From contig NZ_JAHRID010000005.1 of NCBI RefSeq assembly GCF_019100565.1, forward strand, positions 277,272 to 341,271: a stretch of 64,000 bases of DNA, in the 5' to 3' direction. Below are positions 37,433 through 46,354 of the stretch, piece after piece. Position 1 is the stretch's first letter. Every line of letters begins with the position of its first letter. This DNA is from Arsukibacterium indicum (GTDB taxonomy: Bacteria; Pseudomonadota; Gammaproteobacteria; Enterobacterales; Alteromonadaceae). The position numbers were made by a program, and so were the translations under genes. The notes under the pieces are model-generated. The model was not told the DNA's origin and searched no databases. It saw nothing but the letters and a program-made list of their open reading frames with translations.

Positions 37433-37915
37433 TCAGAGTCGCCTTAGTTGTTTGGATAAGCGGTCTATTTCGCTATCTACTGCCTGAATATCCGTATCGT
37501 ATTGCGCTGCAATTGCCGCCATTTCTTTTGAGACGCTTTCTTCCCACACTGCGCCGGCCAGATTATTGTTGGCTTTAAGCTTTGATTGGCGTAATTTTGT
37601 AATTTCAATATCACGCCGGCTTTGTAATCTGGCTTTATCACCTTTTAATCTGGTTATTTCCTGCTGCAGATCCCGCTTTACTAAAACATCCCTTACTCTG
37701 GCCAGAGTTTCTGACGGGCTTTCAGTCTGCACTGCCGGTTGTTGCTGGTTTGCAGGGCTTAAATTGCCATCTGTGGTATAACCGGTTTCTTCAGCATCAT
37801 CACTGCAGGGGATTTGGCTGTAAGTCACTACGCCATTTTGCTCACATTTATAAACTGTTGCCATTGCAGAAAAAGACAGAACCCCTGCCACGGCGCTGAT
37901 AACGATGAGTTTCAT
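37433..37915 (-). CDS. DUF4124 domain periplasmic protein with coiled coil
   Basis: From the ATG at 37915, with AAGGA upstream, the protein has 160 residues. A signal peptide (MKLIVISAVAGVLSFSAMA) is followed by a DUF4124 motif, VYKCEQNGVVTYSQIPC, with its conserved Cys pair, then a disordered Gln/Pro-rich linker and a C-terminal charged coiled coil (residues about 80-158). DUF4124 proteins are common in proteobacteria and uncharacterised. An upstream GTG/ATG would add 19 residues and lose the signal peptide. Confidence 0.83.
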   Translation of the reverse strand: MKLIVISAVAGVLSFSAMATVYKCEQNGVVTYSQIPCSDDAEETGYTTDGNLSPANQQQPAVQTESPSETLARVRDVLVKRDLQQEITRLKGDKARLQSRRDIEITKLRQSKLKANNNLAGAVWEESVSKEMAAIAAQYDTDIQAVDSEIDRLSKQLRRL

Positions 37916-37989
37916 TGGCCATCCTTTTGATTCCTTGCACTGAACCAATGATAAACGATAGAACGTAAACATCCAGCGCCGAGCATCTC

Positions 37990-38017
37990 GAAATTGTTAA
38001 GACTTGAAATTGTTAAG
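37990..38017. repeat. 12-bp direct repeat upstream of the SOD gene
   Basis: GAAATTGTTAAG occurs at 37990-38001 and 38006-38017 (16-base period), followed by the short palindrome AAGCGCTG/CAGCGCTT. It lies in the 270-base divergent region between the DUF4124 and SOD genes. Two sites on nearly the same face of the helix could bind a regulator, or it may be chance. Confidence 0.35.
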
Positions 38018-38185
38018 CGCTGTTCAGCGCTTTTGCCGTTGCCAGAATGATTCTTCAGGTTGTTTGTCGCTATCGGGCTGTCTTATTTTATAGTATCTTT
38101 ACCTTTAAATTTAAGCTGTTAACTAAAAGTCAGCTGCATATTGAGTGAAATACCATCGTATTTTAATGTTTAACAGGAGTTATCC

Positions 38186-38878
38186 ATGATTATAAAAACT
38201 GCCAAATCCTTGCTTGTGGCAAGCCTTATTGCGTTTGGGGCTGTAGCGACAGTAAGCGCTGCGACCTTTAACCTGGCACCACTGCCCTATGCTGCCGATG
38301 CGCTGGCACCGGTAATTGATAAAGAAACCATGCAAATTCATCATGGCAGGCACCATCAGGCCTATGTGAACAATCTTAATGCTCAGGTAGAAACCTTTCC
38401 TGAATTAGCAACGCTGCCGCTGGAAGCCATAATGTCGCGGATGTCACGCTACAACAGCGCAGTTCGTAACAATGGAGGTGGCCACTATAATCATCAGTTG
38501 TTCTGGCAGATAATGGCTCCACCGGGCCAGGGTGGCCAGCCCTCTGTAGAGTTGCATGGCGCAATAAAACGCGACTTTGGTAGCTTAGAGGCTTTGCAAA
38601 CAGCATTTAATCAGGAAGCAGCGACCCGCTTTGGTTCTGGCTGGGCCTGGCTTATTGTGGATAAAAACAACAAGCTGGCTGTTACTTCAACCGCGAATCA
38701 GGATAACCCACTGATGGACGTAGCAGACGTTCAAGGCACACCTATACTGGCGCTGGATGTCTGGGAACATGCATATTACCTGCAATACCAGAACAAACGT
38801 GGCGACTATGCTACGGCCTGGTGGAAACTGGTGAACTGGCATAAAGTAAATGAGCTATATGGCGCAGCAACAAAATAA
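38186..38878 (+). CDS. Exported Mn/Fe-family superoxide dismutase, Mn-type residues
   Basis: The 230-residue protein starts with a signal peptide (LLVASLIAFGAVATVSA/A), then a standard Mn/Fe SOD. Metal ligands are His52 (IHHG), His103 (GGGHYNH), Asp191 and His195 (DVWEHAYY). The Gly-rich NNGGGH and the Gln172 in TANQD are those of Mn-type rather than Fe-type enzymes. Bacterial members are usually cytosolic, with Cu/Zn enzymes in the periplasm, so an exported Mn-type SOD is less common. GGAG precedes the ATG and a strong terminator follows; it is monocistronic. Confidence 0.9.
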   Translation: MIIKTAKSLLVASLIAFGAVATVSAATFNLAPLPYAADALAPVIDKETMQIHHGRHHQAYVNNLNAQVETFPELATLPLEAIMSRMSRYNSAVRNNGGGHYNHQLFWQIMAPPGQGGQPSVELHGAIKRDFGSLEALQTAFNQEAATRFGSGWAWLIVDKNNKLAVTSTANQDNPLMDVADVQGTPILALDVWEHAYYLQYQNKRGDYATAWWKLVNWHKVNELYGAATK

Positions 38879-38928
38879 TAGCTCAAAACTGTATGGCCAT
38901 TAAATAAGCCGGCTGTTTTTAATGCGAG

Positions 38929-38960
38929 AACCGCAGTGCTGAGTTACACTGCGGTTTTTT
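38929..38960 (+). terminator. Intrinsic terminator after the SOD gene
   Basis: AACCGCAGTG pairs with CACTGCGGTT around an 8-base loop, followed by TTTTT. Confidence 0.9.
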
Positions 38961-38978
38961 TATCGCTGGGAAACCTGT

Positions 38979-39536
38979 ATGGCACTTAAAGCGACGGTTT
39001 TTAAAGTTCAGCTGCAAATCGCAGATATGGACCGCAACTATTATCAGGATCACAGTTTAACCCTGGCTCAGCATCCCTCTGAAAACGATGAGCGAATGAT
39101 GGTTCGCCTGTTAGCCTTTATTATTAATGCCTCTGAAACGCTGACCTTTACCAAGGGCCTGAGCGCCGAGGAAGACCAGGCAGAACTTTGGGATTGCGAT
39201 TTAACCGGTAATATTAATCTGTGGGTTGAATTTGGTCAGAGCGATGAAAAATGGCTCAGAAAGGCCTGCGGCCGGGCCCGCCAGGTACAGTTATTTTGTT
39301 ACGGTGGCCGCAGTGTGCCGGTGTGGTGGAAAAACATTGAACCGGCGCTGCAGCGTTATCAGAACCTGCAGGTAACTGACATTCCTGAAACCGCAGTAAA
39401 AGAGATGGCAGCACTGGTTAATCGCACCATGCAGCTACAGTGCAATATCAGTGAAGGTCAGATTTGGTTATCTGATGCCAGTCAAAGCGTGCTGATTGAG
39501 CCGGTTGTGCTTAAACCATTACAACAACCGGGGTAA
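38979..39536 (+). CDS. yaeQ: YaeQ family protein
   Basis: The 185-residue protein is a full-length YaeQ: MALKATVFKVQLQIADMDR start, RMMVRLLAFIINA, ELWDCDLTGNINLWVEFGQ, then the end LSDASQSVLIEP. YaeQ has a restriction-endonuclease-like fold, and E. coli YaeQ was noted as a multicopy suppressor affecting RfaH-dependent haemolysin expression; its biochemical role is unsettled. It is separated from the SOD gene by a terminator. Confidence 0.92.
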   Translation: MALKATVFKVQLQIADMDRNYYQDHSLTLAQHPSENDERMMVRLLAFIINASETLTFTKGLSAEEDQAELWDCDLTGNINLWVEFGQSDEKWLRKACGRARQVQLFCYGGRSVPVWWKNIEPALQRYQNLQVTDIPETAVKEMAALVNRTMQLQCNISEGQIWLSDASQSVLIEPVVLKPLQQPG

Positions 39537-39563
39537 GGTTTCGGTTATAACAAGCGGCTGACA

Positions 39564-40139
39564 TTACGTCAGCCGGGGATCAGACTCTGCCACCATAGGC
39601 TGCTGTTTATTTTGTGCCACAAACGCCAGCAATGCCGGATAGTCGTCCAGCTCGAGCAACTCGCGAAACAATATCCAGTCCAGCAGGCTGTAAAGCGCCA
39701 TTGCCGGATAGCCCCAGCTGGCAAATTCAGCATTGGCAGCTTGTTGCTCTAATACAAACAATGAGGTAACAATCCGCTCCCGCTGCAAATTGTAAAACAG
39801 TTTATCGTCATTGGTATCCAGGCCACTGCGACTGCACTGAAACAGCATCACCAGCGAATCATTCACTGCATTAATAACCGTTAATTGATTTTCCTGATAC
39901 CAGCTAAGGGCGGTAATACCCTGCTTCGCTGCCAGATAGCGGTAAATAACGCCGGAATCGAAAATGGTCTGCGCACCATCGGTAAGCATTGGGATCCGTA
40001 AAGTCGGGTTCATTGCTGCCAGCGTTTGCCTGTCGGCTCCTTCCAGAATATTCAGTTTAATAAACTCGCAGGGCACATCAGCCAGCAGCAAGCGAATGCG
40101 CCGGACATAAGGTGAGGTTTGTGAACCATATAATTTCAT
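39564..40139 (-). CDS. Glutathione S-transferase family protein
   Basis: The 191-residue protein has a thioredoxin-like N-terminal half (MKLYGSQTSPYVRRIRLLL, then IPMLTDG and IFDSGVIYRYL) and an all-alpha C-terminal half. The SPYVRR motif holds the likely catalytic Ser, as in many bacterial GSTs. Substrate unknown. Its ATG overlaps the transporter stop (ATGA) and has AAGGAG upstream, so it is coupled to the DMT gene. Confidence 0.87.
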   Translation of the reverse strand: MKLYGSQTSPYVRRIRLLLADVPCEFIKLNILEGADRQTLAAMNPTLRIPMLTDGAQTIFDSGVIYRYLAAKQGITALSWYQENQLTVINAVNDSLVMLFQCSRSGLDTNDDKLFYNLQRERIVTSLFVLEQQAANAEFASWGYPAMALYSLLDWILFRELLELDDYPALLAFVAQNKQQPMVAESDPRLT

Positions 40140-41035
40140 TGTTGCTCCTTTAAAGCCGGTGCCCGCCGTAACGCCGACACACTAAAACCGGTTACCAGCA
40201 TGGTGCCGGCAATTACAATACCGGCTCCGGCCAGGGTATGCCAGCCGATGGTTTCCTGTAAAAAAAGATGGCCCCAGATTACACCGAATACCGGGATCAG
40301 AAAAGTAACGGTTAATGTCGGGGTGGCACCTAGATCCTGTACCAGCCTGAAATACAATAAATAAGCGACGCCGGTACACAGGATCCCTAAGGCCAGCACC
40401 GCCAGAAAACTCTGCGTTGCCGGCTCTGTTACAGGGACTGGAATAAACCACAGTAGCGGCACCAGCCAAAGGGTGGCTCCCCACATATTGCCATGAGCAT
40501 TGCTGAAGGCCGGCACCGGTCTGGCCAACCGGGTATACCAGGTTGCAATGCCGTAACAGCAGGCTGCCCCTGCAGCAGCCGCAATTGCGGGTAACGCGGC
40601 CCGGTCAGCGACAACATCATCAAAACCAACCAGAATTGCCACCCCGCTGATCCCAAGGATCAGGCCCAGCATTACCTTGAGTGTCATGGTCTGGCGAAAA
40701 AACAATACACCGATAATTGCGCCCCACAACGGCGCTGTCGCATTTAGCACCGCCAGCAGTGATGCCGTCAGTGTTTGCGCCGCGTAGGCAAACAGTAAGA
40801 AAGGCAACGCCGTGTTAAAAAAGCTCAGCAGCATAAAATGGCCGGCGTACTGGCGTACAGGTAAACTGCGCTTGTATACCAGTGCCACTGCTGCCAGAAA
40901 TACCGATGCCAGCAATACCCGGCCAAACATCAGCCATGCCGGGCCAAAATCGGCCACAGCAACGCGCATAAACAGAAAAGAGGCGCCCCAGATTGCTGCC
41001 AGACACAGTAGACGAATAATACTTGCAACTGCCAC
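40136..41035 (-). CDS. EamA/DMT-family transporter
   Basis: The 299-residue inner-membrane protein has about ten helices in two EamA halves (LLCLAAIWGASFLFMRVAV start, LNATAPLWGAIIG at the end of the first half). It belongs to the RhaT/YdcZ-like drug and metabolite exporter group. The start is GTG with GGAG seven bases upstream. It forms a two-gene operon with the GST gene, which might point to export of a conjugated or reactive compound; that is inference. Confidence 0.87.
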   Translation of the reverse strand: MAVASIIRLLCLAAIWGASFLFMRVAVADFGPAWLMFGRVLLASVFLAAVALVYKRSLPVRQYAGHFMLLSFFNTALPFLLFAYAAQTLTASLLAVLNATAPLWGAIIGVLFFRQTMTLKVMLGLILGISGVAILVGFDDVVADRAALPAIAAAAGAACCYGIATWYTRLARPVPAFSNAHGNMWGATLWLVPLLWFIPVPVTEPATQSFLAVLALGILCTGVAYLLYFRLVQDLGATPTLTVTFLIPVFGVIWGHLFLQETIGWHTLAGAGIVIAGTMLVTGFSVSALRRAPALKEQQ

Positions 41036-41105
41036 GGCCTTGCTCCCTGCTGCAAACTTTTAACGAAAGACATAAAAAATTAATTAAAAAATTAACGGCA
41101 CGATG

Positions 41106-41135
41106 TTGCCAAGCTATGCAGTTTTATTGCATAAT
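41106..41135 (+). promoter_or_regulatory. Plus-strand promoter-like sequence with no downstream plus-strand gene
   Basis: TTGCCA (41106-41111) and CATAAT (41130-41135) are 18 bases apart. Transcription would begin near 41142 and meet a terminator at 41169, with no coding gene on this strand until 42892. Confidence 0.45.
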
Positions 41136-41141
41136 CATCCC

Positions 41142-41195
41142 GCTTCATTTTTGCTTTATAGCTTTTTGACCCACGCTTTGTCGTGGGTTTTTTAT
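41142..41195 (+). ncRNA. Candidate short RNA between the DMT gene and dcd
   Basis: The span between the promoter-like boxes and the terminator would give an RNA of about 55 bases: a U-rich single-stranded 5' part (CTTCATTTTTGCTTTATAGC) and a terminator hairpin with a U tract at the 3' end, the layout of an Hfq-type small RNA. No known sRNA family is recognised. The evidence is the arrangement only. Confidence 0.32.
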
Positions 41196-41198
41196 TTT
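41169..41198 (+). terminator. Orphan plus-strand intrinsic terminator
   Basis: ACCCACG pairs with CGTGGGT around CTTTGT, followed by TTTTTTATTTTAT. The T tract is only on the plus strand, so it does not serve dcd, which ends nearby on the minus strand. Confidence 0.82.
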
Positions 41199-41215
41199 AT
41201 GCTGCCTGAAGTCTC

Positions 41216-41806
41216 TCAGCTTTTATCATCATGGCTAATCCGGCTGGCATCGGCGCCGGTTTGTTGCCGATACTTGGCATCAGGCCGGGTGTTATAGGGG
41301 CGATCTGCCGGCGTGGTCATTAATTCAAAGTTCAGAGCACCAATTTTCATATGTGGACGCAGTGCCAGTGGTAACTTACCGCTGTTGTAGAACTCCAGGA
41401 CGATGTTGCCTGACCATCCAGGATCAATCCGGTGTGCGGTAACATGCACCATTAAGCCAAGGCGTGCTAACGATGAGCGGCCATCCAACCAGCCGACGAT
41501 ATCTGAAGGTAACCGCACTGACTCCTGCGTCACCCCGAGCGCTAGCTCACTGGGATGCAGTATAAACACCTGGTCGTCAGGGATATATATCTCGTCACTC
41601 ATTACTGAATTCAGCGCGGCATCCACCTGCGCCCTTGGGCCGCTTAAGTCAATATAAGGCGCGGCATGGGCCTGAAACACCCTGAATTTATTGCCCAGCC
41701 GGATATCAACACTTACCCCACTGATCATGTCGGCATCAGGTGCCGGTGTAATACCAATTTTTCCCTCGGCCAGGTAACGCTCTATGTCGCGGTCACTCAA
41801 TCTCAT
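41216..41806 (-). CDS. dcd: dCTP deaminase
   Basis: The 196-residue protein has the Dcd/dUTPase-type beta fold motifs: [12 protein letters not shown] start, [23 protein letters not shown] with the catalytic Glu/Asp region, and the nucleotide-closing C-terminus [15 protein letters not shown]. It deaminates dCTP to dUTP, the main route to thymidylate in gammaproteobacteria. It lies two bases after apbC and is probably in its operon. Confidence 0.97.
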   Translation of the reverse strand: MRLSDRDIERYLAEGKIGITPAPDADMISGVSVDIRLGNKFRVFQAHAAPYIDLSGPRAQVDAALNSVMSDEIYIPDDQVFILHPSELALGVTQESVRLPSDIVGWLDGRSSLARLGLMVHVTAHRIDPGWSGNIVLEFYNSGKLPLALRPHMKIGALNFELMTTPADRPYNTRPDAKYRQQTGADASRISHDDKS

Positions 41807-41808
41807 GC

Positions 41809-42741
41809 TTAATCATCCGTTATTACAATGTCTACCTGGTGCGCGGTGGCACCAGTGATATTAGTTAACATATTCCACGCAATTGTACGGTAAATTGCGG
41901 CAATTGGCTGCAGCTTTAATACCGCTGGTTCACCACCATCTGCGTGTTCACGTATTTGTCGCTGCAGTGGAAGTTGCCCAAGTACCGGTACCTGATAGCG
42001 CTCTGCTAGTCGTACCCCACCCGCTGTGCCAAAAATATCATCACTCTGGCCACAATGCGGGCATTGGTAATAACTCATATTTTCAATCAGGCCCAGTACC
42101 GGAATATTAACCTGGTTAAACATGGTAATGGCCTTGCCGGCATCACTAAGCGCCACATCCTGTGGGGTGGTAACAATTACCGCACCACTGACTTTCAGCT
42201 TTTGCGACAGGGTTAGTTGAATATCGCCGGTACCCGGTGGCATATCGACAATCAGGACATCAAGCTCTGGCCACAACGTTTCGTTAATCAGTTGCAGTAA
42301 TGCCTGGCTGGCCATTGGGCCACGCCAGACCGAGGCTTTGTCTGGCTCTATCAGAAAACCAATCGATTGCAGCGTAACACCAAAAGCCTGCTTCGGGTTT
42401 AGCAGCTTATTATCTGGCGAATCTGCCCTGGCATCCTGCAGCCCAAGCATTAACGGAATGGACGGCCCGTAGATATCTGCATCTAATAACCCCGTCCGCA
42501 GGCCAATATGGGCCAGGGTCGTCGCCAGGTTAACAGCGGTAGTTGACTTGCCTACCCCGCCTTTGCCCGATGCAACCAGTACAATATGCTGAATATTCGC
42601 CATAACCGGTTCAGTGCTTTGCAGTAACTCAATTAAGGACTCAGGATCTATTGCCGGCGGATTGTCACTGGTGGGTGGTGTGTTTTGGTTTTTGCCTGGT
42701 TTTGCCGGTTTTACTGCCTGTTTTTTCAACCAATTAAACAT
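41809..42741 (-). CDS. apbC: Iron-sulfur carrier ATPase ApbC/Mrp
   Basis: From the ATG at 42741, with GGGAG five bases upstream, the protein has 310 residues; the longer frame adds 18 residues without support. It contains the deviant Walker [18 protein letters not shown], and the CPHCG pair that holds the bridging [4Fe-4S] cluster. ApbC/Mrp/Nbp35 proteins bind and pass on Fe-S clusters. The N-terminal region is short and rich in Lys and Pro, not a full DUF59/MIP18 domain as in E. coli Mrp. The gene is divergent from metG, as in E. coli and many relatives, and next to dcd. Confidence 0.95.
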   Translation of the reverse strand: MFNWLKKQAVKPAKPGKNQNTPPTSDNPPAIDPESLIELLQSTEPVMANIQHIVLVASGKGGVGKSTTAVNLATTLAHIGLRTGLLDADIYGPSIPLMLGLQDARADSPDNKLLNPKQAFGVTLQSIGFLIEPDKASVWRGPMASQALLQLINETLWPELDVLIVDMPPGTGDIQLTLSQKLKVSGAVIVTTPQDVALSDAGKAITMFNQVNIPVLGLIENMSYYQCPHCGQSDDIFGTAGGVRLAERYQVPVLGQLPLQRQIREHADGGEPAVLKLQPIAAIYRTIAWNMLTNITGATAHQVDIVITDD

Positions 42742-42891
42742 TGCTGCTCCCAACGTTACTACACACAGGAAAGAATTCGCTGATATCTGCCACATTTTTG
42801 CCCCTGCAGAGCTTTGGCGGATGCGATTTAATGCTGGCTATTGTATCATTAAGCAACTTTTTTTCAGTTATTTATGCAAAGAGCCTCCCAG

Positions 42892-44952
42892 ATGTCGCAA
42901 CGGAAAATATTAATCACCAGCGCTTTACCCTATGCCAATGGCCCTATCCATCTGGGCCACCTGCTTGAATATATTCAAACTGATATCTGGTCACGCTTCC
43001 AAAAGGCCCGGGGCCATGAATGCTATTACGTTTGTGCCGATGATGCCCATGGCACCCCTATTATGCTTAAAGCACAGCAGCAGGGGATCTCACCAGAGCA
43101 AATGATTGCTCAGACCAAAATAGAACATGAAGCCGATTTTGCCGGTTTTGCTATTGGGTTTGACAACTACTACTCCACTCATAGTGATGAAAACCGTGAG
43201 TTTGCCAGCTTGATTTACCAGCGTCTGGACAAGGCCGGCCATATTAAGCGTAAAACCATCAGTCAGTTATATGACCCTCAGAAAAATATGTTTTTACCCG
43301 ACCGGTTTGTCAAAGGTGATTGCCCAAAATGTGGTGCGCTGGATCAAAACGGTGACAGCTGTGATGTCTGCGGAGCCACCTATAGCCCGACTGATGTTAA
43401 AAACCCACGCTCAGTGGTATCGGGTGCCACCCCGGTTTTAAAAGATTCTGAGCACTACTTCTTTGACTTACCTGCCTTCAGTCAGATGTTGCAGGACTGG
43501 ACCCGCAGCGGAGCTCTGCAGGAAGAAATGGCGAATAAACTGCAGGAATGGTTTACCGACGGCCTGCAGATGTGGGATATCAGCCGCGATGCCCCCTATT
43601 TTGGCTTTGAAATTCCCGGCGCACCAGGCAAGTTTTTCTACGTCTGGCTGGATGCGCCGATAGGCTATCTGGCCAGCTTTAAAAACTATTGTGATAACAA
43701 TAGTGTCGATTTTGACAGCTTCTGGCAGCCAGACTCTGCAGCCGAGGTTTATCACTTTATCGGTAAAGACATCATATATTTTCACAGCCTGTTCTGGCCT
43801 GCCATGCTAGAGGGCGCCGGCTTTCGCAAACCAAACGCGGTATTCGCCCATGGCTTTGTTACTGTAAATGGCGCCAAAATGTCGAAATCCCGCGGTACTT
43901 TCATTAAGGCCCGCACATATCTGGATAACCTTAACCCGGAATACCTGCGTTATTACTTTGCTTCAAAGCTGACTTCAGGGATCACCGATCTTGATTTAAA
44001 TCTGGATGATTTTACCCAGAAGGTAAATGCCGATTTAGTGGGCAAAGTGGTTAATATCGCCAGCCGCTGTGCAGGTTTTATTACAAAACGGTTTGACGGT
44101 AAACTTGCCGCAGAGCTTGCTGAACCGGCCCTGCTGCAGGATTTTATTGCAGCAGGTGACAGTATTGCTGAAAGCTTTGAGAAGCGTGAGTTTGCAAAAG
44201 CCATTCGCGACATTATGGCGCTGGCAGATAGGGCCAACCAGTATATTGATAACAAAGCCCCCTGGGTATTAGTAAAAGATGACAGCCGTCAGCAGGAAGC
44301 GCATGCGGTATGCTCAATGGGCCTGAATTTATTCCGGGTATTAATGCACTATTTAAAACCGGTGTTACCGGTAATGGCCGCAGAAGTTGAAGCCTTTTTA
44401 AATACCGAACTGAGCTGGCAGAATTATCAGCAACCATTGCTTAATCACGCCATCAACCCGTTTAAAGCGTTGATGCAACGGGTAGACCCGTTAAAGGTTG
44501 CGGCTATGGTTGAAGCATCTACCGACAACCTGCAGCCCACGACACAAACATCTGCGCCTGCAAAGGCAGAGGACACTAAACCCGCTGTCAAACCTGCAGC
44601 CGCTGGTCGCGAGCCGTTAAGCGACACCATTAGTATTGATGACTTTGCCAAAATTGATTTGCGGGTGGCAAAAATCGTCAGTGCCAGTGCAGTAGAAGGC
44701 GCTGACAAACTGGTCCAATTGCAACTGGATATTGGCGAAGGCGAAATACGTCAGGTATTTGCCGGTATTAAAGCGGCATACACGCCTGATGATCTGATTG
44801 GGCGCAGCACCGTTATGGTAGCCAATCTGGCACCAAGGAAAATGCGTTTTGGTATGTCTGAGGGGATGGTGCTGGCCGCAGGACCGGGTGGAAGTGACAT
44901 TTTCATTTTAAGCCCTGATGAAGGTGCCACGCCTGGCATGCGGGTAAAATAG
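42892..44952 (+). CDS. metG: Methionyl-tRNA synthetase
   Basis: I start at the ATG at 42892 (686 residues), as homologues begin close to [19 protein letters not shown] lies about nine bases upstream. An ATG 18 bases earlier is possible. The class I signature is HLGH, the zinc knob has CPKC and CDVC pairs, and KMSKS lies near residue 330. A disordered Ala/Pro/Lys linker leads to the C-terminal EMAP-type tRNA-binding domain ([12 protein letters not shown] onward) that drives dimerisation. It charges both initiator and elongator tRNA-Met. Confidence 0.96.
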   Translation: MSQRKILITSALPYANGPIHLGHLLEYIQTDIWSRFQKARGHECYYVCADDAHGTPIMLKAQQQGISPEQMIAQTKIEHEADFAGFAIGFDNYYSTHSDENREFASLIYQRLDKAGHIKRKTISQLYDPQKNMFLPDRFVKGDCPKCGALDQNGDSCDVCGATYSPTDVKNPRSVVSGATPVLKDSEHYFFDLPAFSQMLQDWTRSGALQEEMANKLQEWFTDGLQMWDISRDAPYFGFEIPGAPGKFFYVWLDAPIGYLASFKNYCDNNSVDFDSFWQPDSAAEVYHFIGKDIIYFHSLFWPAMLEGAGFRKPNAVFAHGFVTVNGAKMSKSRGTFIKARTYLDNLNPEYLRYYFASKLTSGITDLDLNLDDFTQKVNADLVGKVVNIASRCAGFITKRFDGKLAAELAEPALLQDFIAAGDSIAESFEKREFAKAIRDIMALADRANQYIDNKAPWVLVKDDSRQQEAHAVCSMGLNLFRVLMHYLKPVLPVMAAEVEAFLNTELSWQNYQQPLLNHAINPFKALMQRVDPLKVAAMVEASTDNLQPTTQTSAPAKAEDTKPAVKPAAAGREPLSDTISIDDFAKIDLRVAKIVSASAVEGADKLVQLQLDIGEGEIRQVFAGIKAAYTPDDLIGRSTVMVANLAPRKMRFGMSEGMVLAAGPGGSDIFILSPDEGATPGMRVK

Positions 44953-44956
44953 CCTG

Positions 44957-46351
44957 ATGCTGAGCCCGTTTCGCAGTTTCTCATCATTGTTTGCCACCAC
45001 CCTTATCATGGTGCTGGGCGCTGGTCTGTTAACCACTTATCTGGGGTTATCACTGGCGGCAGATGGTGTTGAGCAATTGTGGATAGGCGGCATGATGTCA
45101 GCCTATTATCTCGGGCTGGTAGTCGGCTCAAAACTGGGCCATAAATTGATCGGCCGGGTCGGCCATATCCGTACCTTTGTTGCCAGTGCCGGGGTGGTCA
45201 CCGCATCAGCCCTTGGCCACGCGTTAACAGACGACTTGCAAATCTGGATAGTACTGCGCCTGCTGGTCGGTACTGGCATGATGTGCCAGTATATGGTGCT
45301 GGAAAGCTGGTTAAACGAGCAGGCTGAAACCAACCAACGGGGTACGGTGTTTGCCAGTTATATGATTGTGTCTTATATAGGCATGGTTGGCGGCCAGACT
45401 GTACTATCGTTTTTTCCGGAGCTGGGCTTACAGCCGTTATTGCTGGTTGGTATATGCTATGCGCTTTGCATAGTGCCGATAGCCCTGACCAAACGGATCC
45501 ACCCTGCACCACTTCACCCGGCGCCGCTGAAAATTCTGCCATTCTGGCGTCAGGTCCCGCAATCTTTAACAACCATTCTGATGGCTGGTGGTATTTCAGG
45601 GTCATTTTATGGCCTTGCTCCTGCCTTTGCCGCCGGCTCAGGCTTATCTACTAAGGAAATTGCGGTGTTTATGTCTGCCACCATTCTGGCCGGCTTACTG
45701 GCACAGTGGCCTATGGGCAAGCTGTCTGACAAAATCCCGCGTAGCCGGTTATTACGGGTAAACAGTGCACTGTTAGGGCTTATTGTACTGACGATGGCAA
45801 CTCTGCCCGTGACAGGCCCGTTGCTGATTGGTTTAACTTTCTGCTTCGGTATCCTGGCGTTTACCCTTTACCCGCTGGCCACCGCGTTGGCAAATCAACA
45901 TATTGATGCCGAAGAGCGGGTTGCGTTATCTGCCACCATTTTACTGACCTTTGGTATTGGTGCGACTATCGGTCCGCTCATCGCATCAGGCCTGATGCAG
46001 TTACTTGGTAATAGCATGCTGTATGGCTATATGGCACTGGCCTGTTTAGTGCTGTTTATCAGGCTGCAACGGGTTAACTACAATCAGAAAATGGCCAAAA
46101 AAATGCTGTCACAGCAGCATTCTTCAGACTATCAGGTCGCCTCAGGAGATTTAGTTTCGTCGCCACTGGCAGCAGCGCTGGACCCCCGGGTTGATGAAGG
46201 CCTGGTGCAGCAACAAATGCGGGATGACATCAGCACTGAGCAGATACCGGAAACTGCGGTTGAACAAGACTCCGCATCAGATTCAGATCCGACACTTTCA
46301 GCTGATGCCGCAGCACCCGGCCGGGATCACTCAGCTGTTAAACCAGGTTAG
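44957..46351 (+). CDS. MFS transporter, YcaD-like
   Basis: The 464-residue protein has twelve predicted membrane helices in residues 1-375 and the MFS loop motif around GSKLGHKLIGRVGHIR. The closest family I recognise is the YcaD-like branch of sugar-transporter-type MFS proteins (LVLESWLNE-like segment, seen here as MVLESWLNEQAETNQRG). The last 85 residues are polar, acidic and probably disordered, which is longer than usual. It begins four bases after the metG stop, so it is co-transcribed. Substrate unknown. Confidence 0.85.
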   Translation: MLSPFRSFSSLFATTLIMVLGAGLLTTYLGLSLAADGVEQLWIGGMMSAYYLGLVVGSKLGHKLIGRVGHIRTFVASAGVVTASALGHALTDDLQIWIVLRLLVGTGMMCQYMVLESWLNEQAETNQRGTVFASYMIVSYIGMVGGQTVLSFFPELGLQPLLLVGICYALCIVPIALTKRIHPAPLHPAPLKILPFWRQVPQSLTTILMAGGISGSFYGLAPAFAAGSGLSTKEIAVFMSATILAGLLAQWPMGKLSDKIPRSRLLRVNSALLGLIVLTMATLPVTGPLLIGLTFCFGILAFTLYPLATALANQHIDAEERVALSATILLTFGIGATIGPLIASGLMQLLGNSMLYGYMALACLVLFIRLQRVNYNQKMAKKMLSQQHSSDYQVASGDLVSSPLAAALDPRVDEGLVQQQMRDDISTEQIPETAVEQDSASDSDPTLSADAAAPGRDHSAVKPG

Positions 46352-46354
46352 TTG

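Noticed and set aside
38015..38036. AAGCGCTG/CAGCGCTT hairpin followed by TTTT as a terminator
   Set aside because: No plus-strand gene precedes it, the T run is short and it lies in a divergent promoter region.
41103..41297. 64-residue plus-strand reading frame near dcd
   Set aside because: It runs through the promoter-like boxes and terminator and into the antisense of dcd, with no ribosome-binding site or family resemblance.
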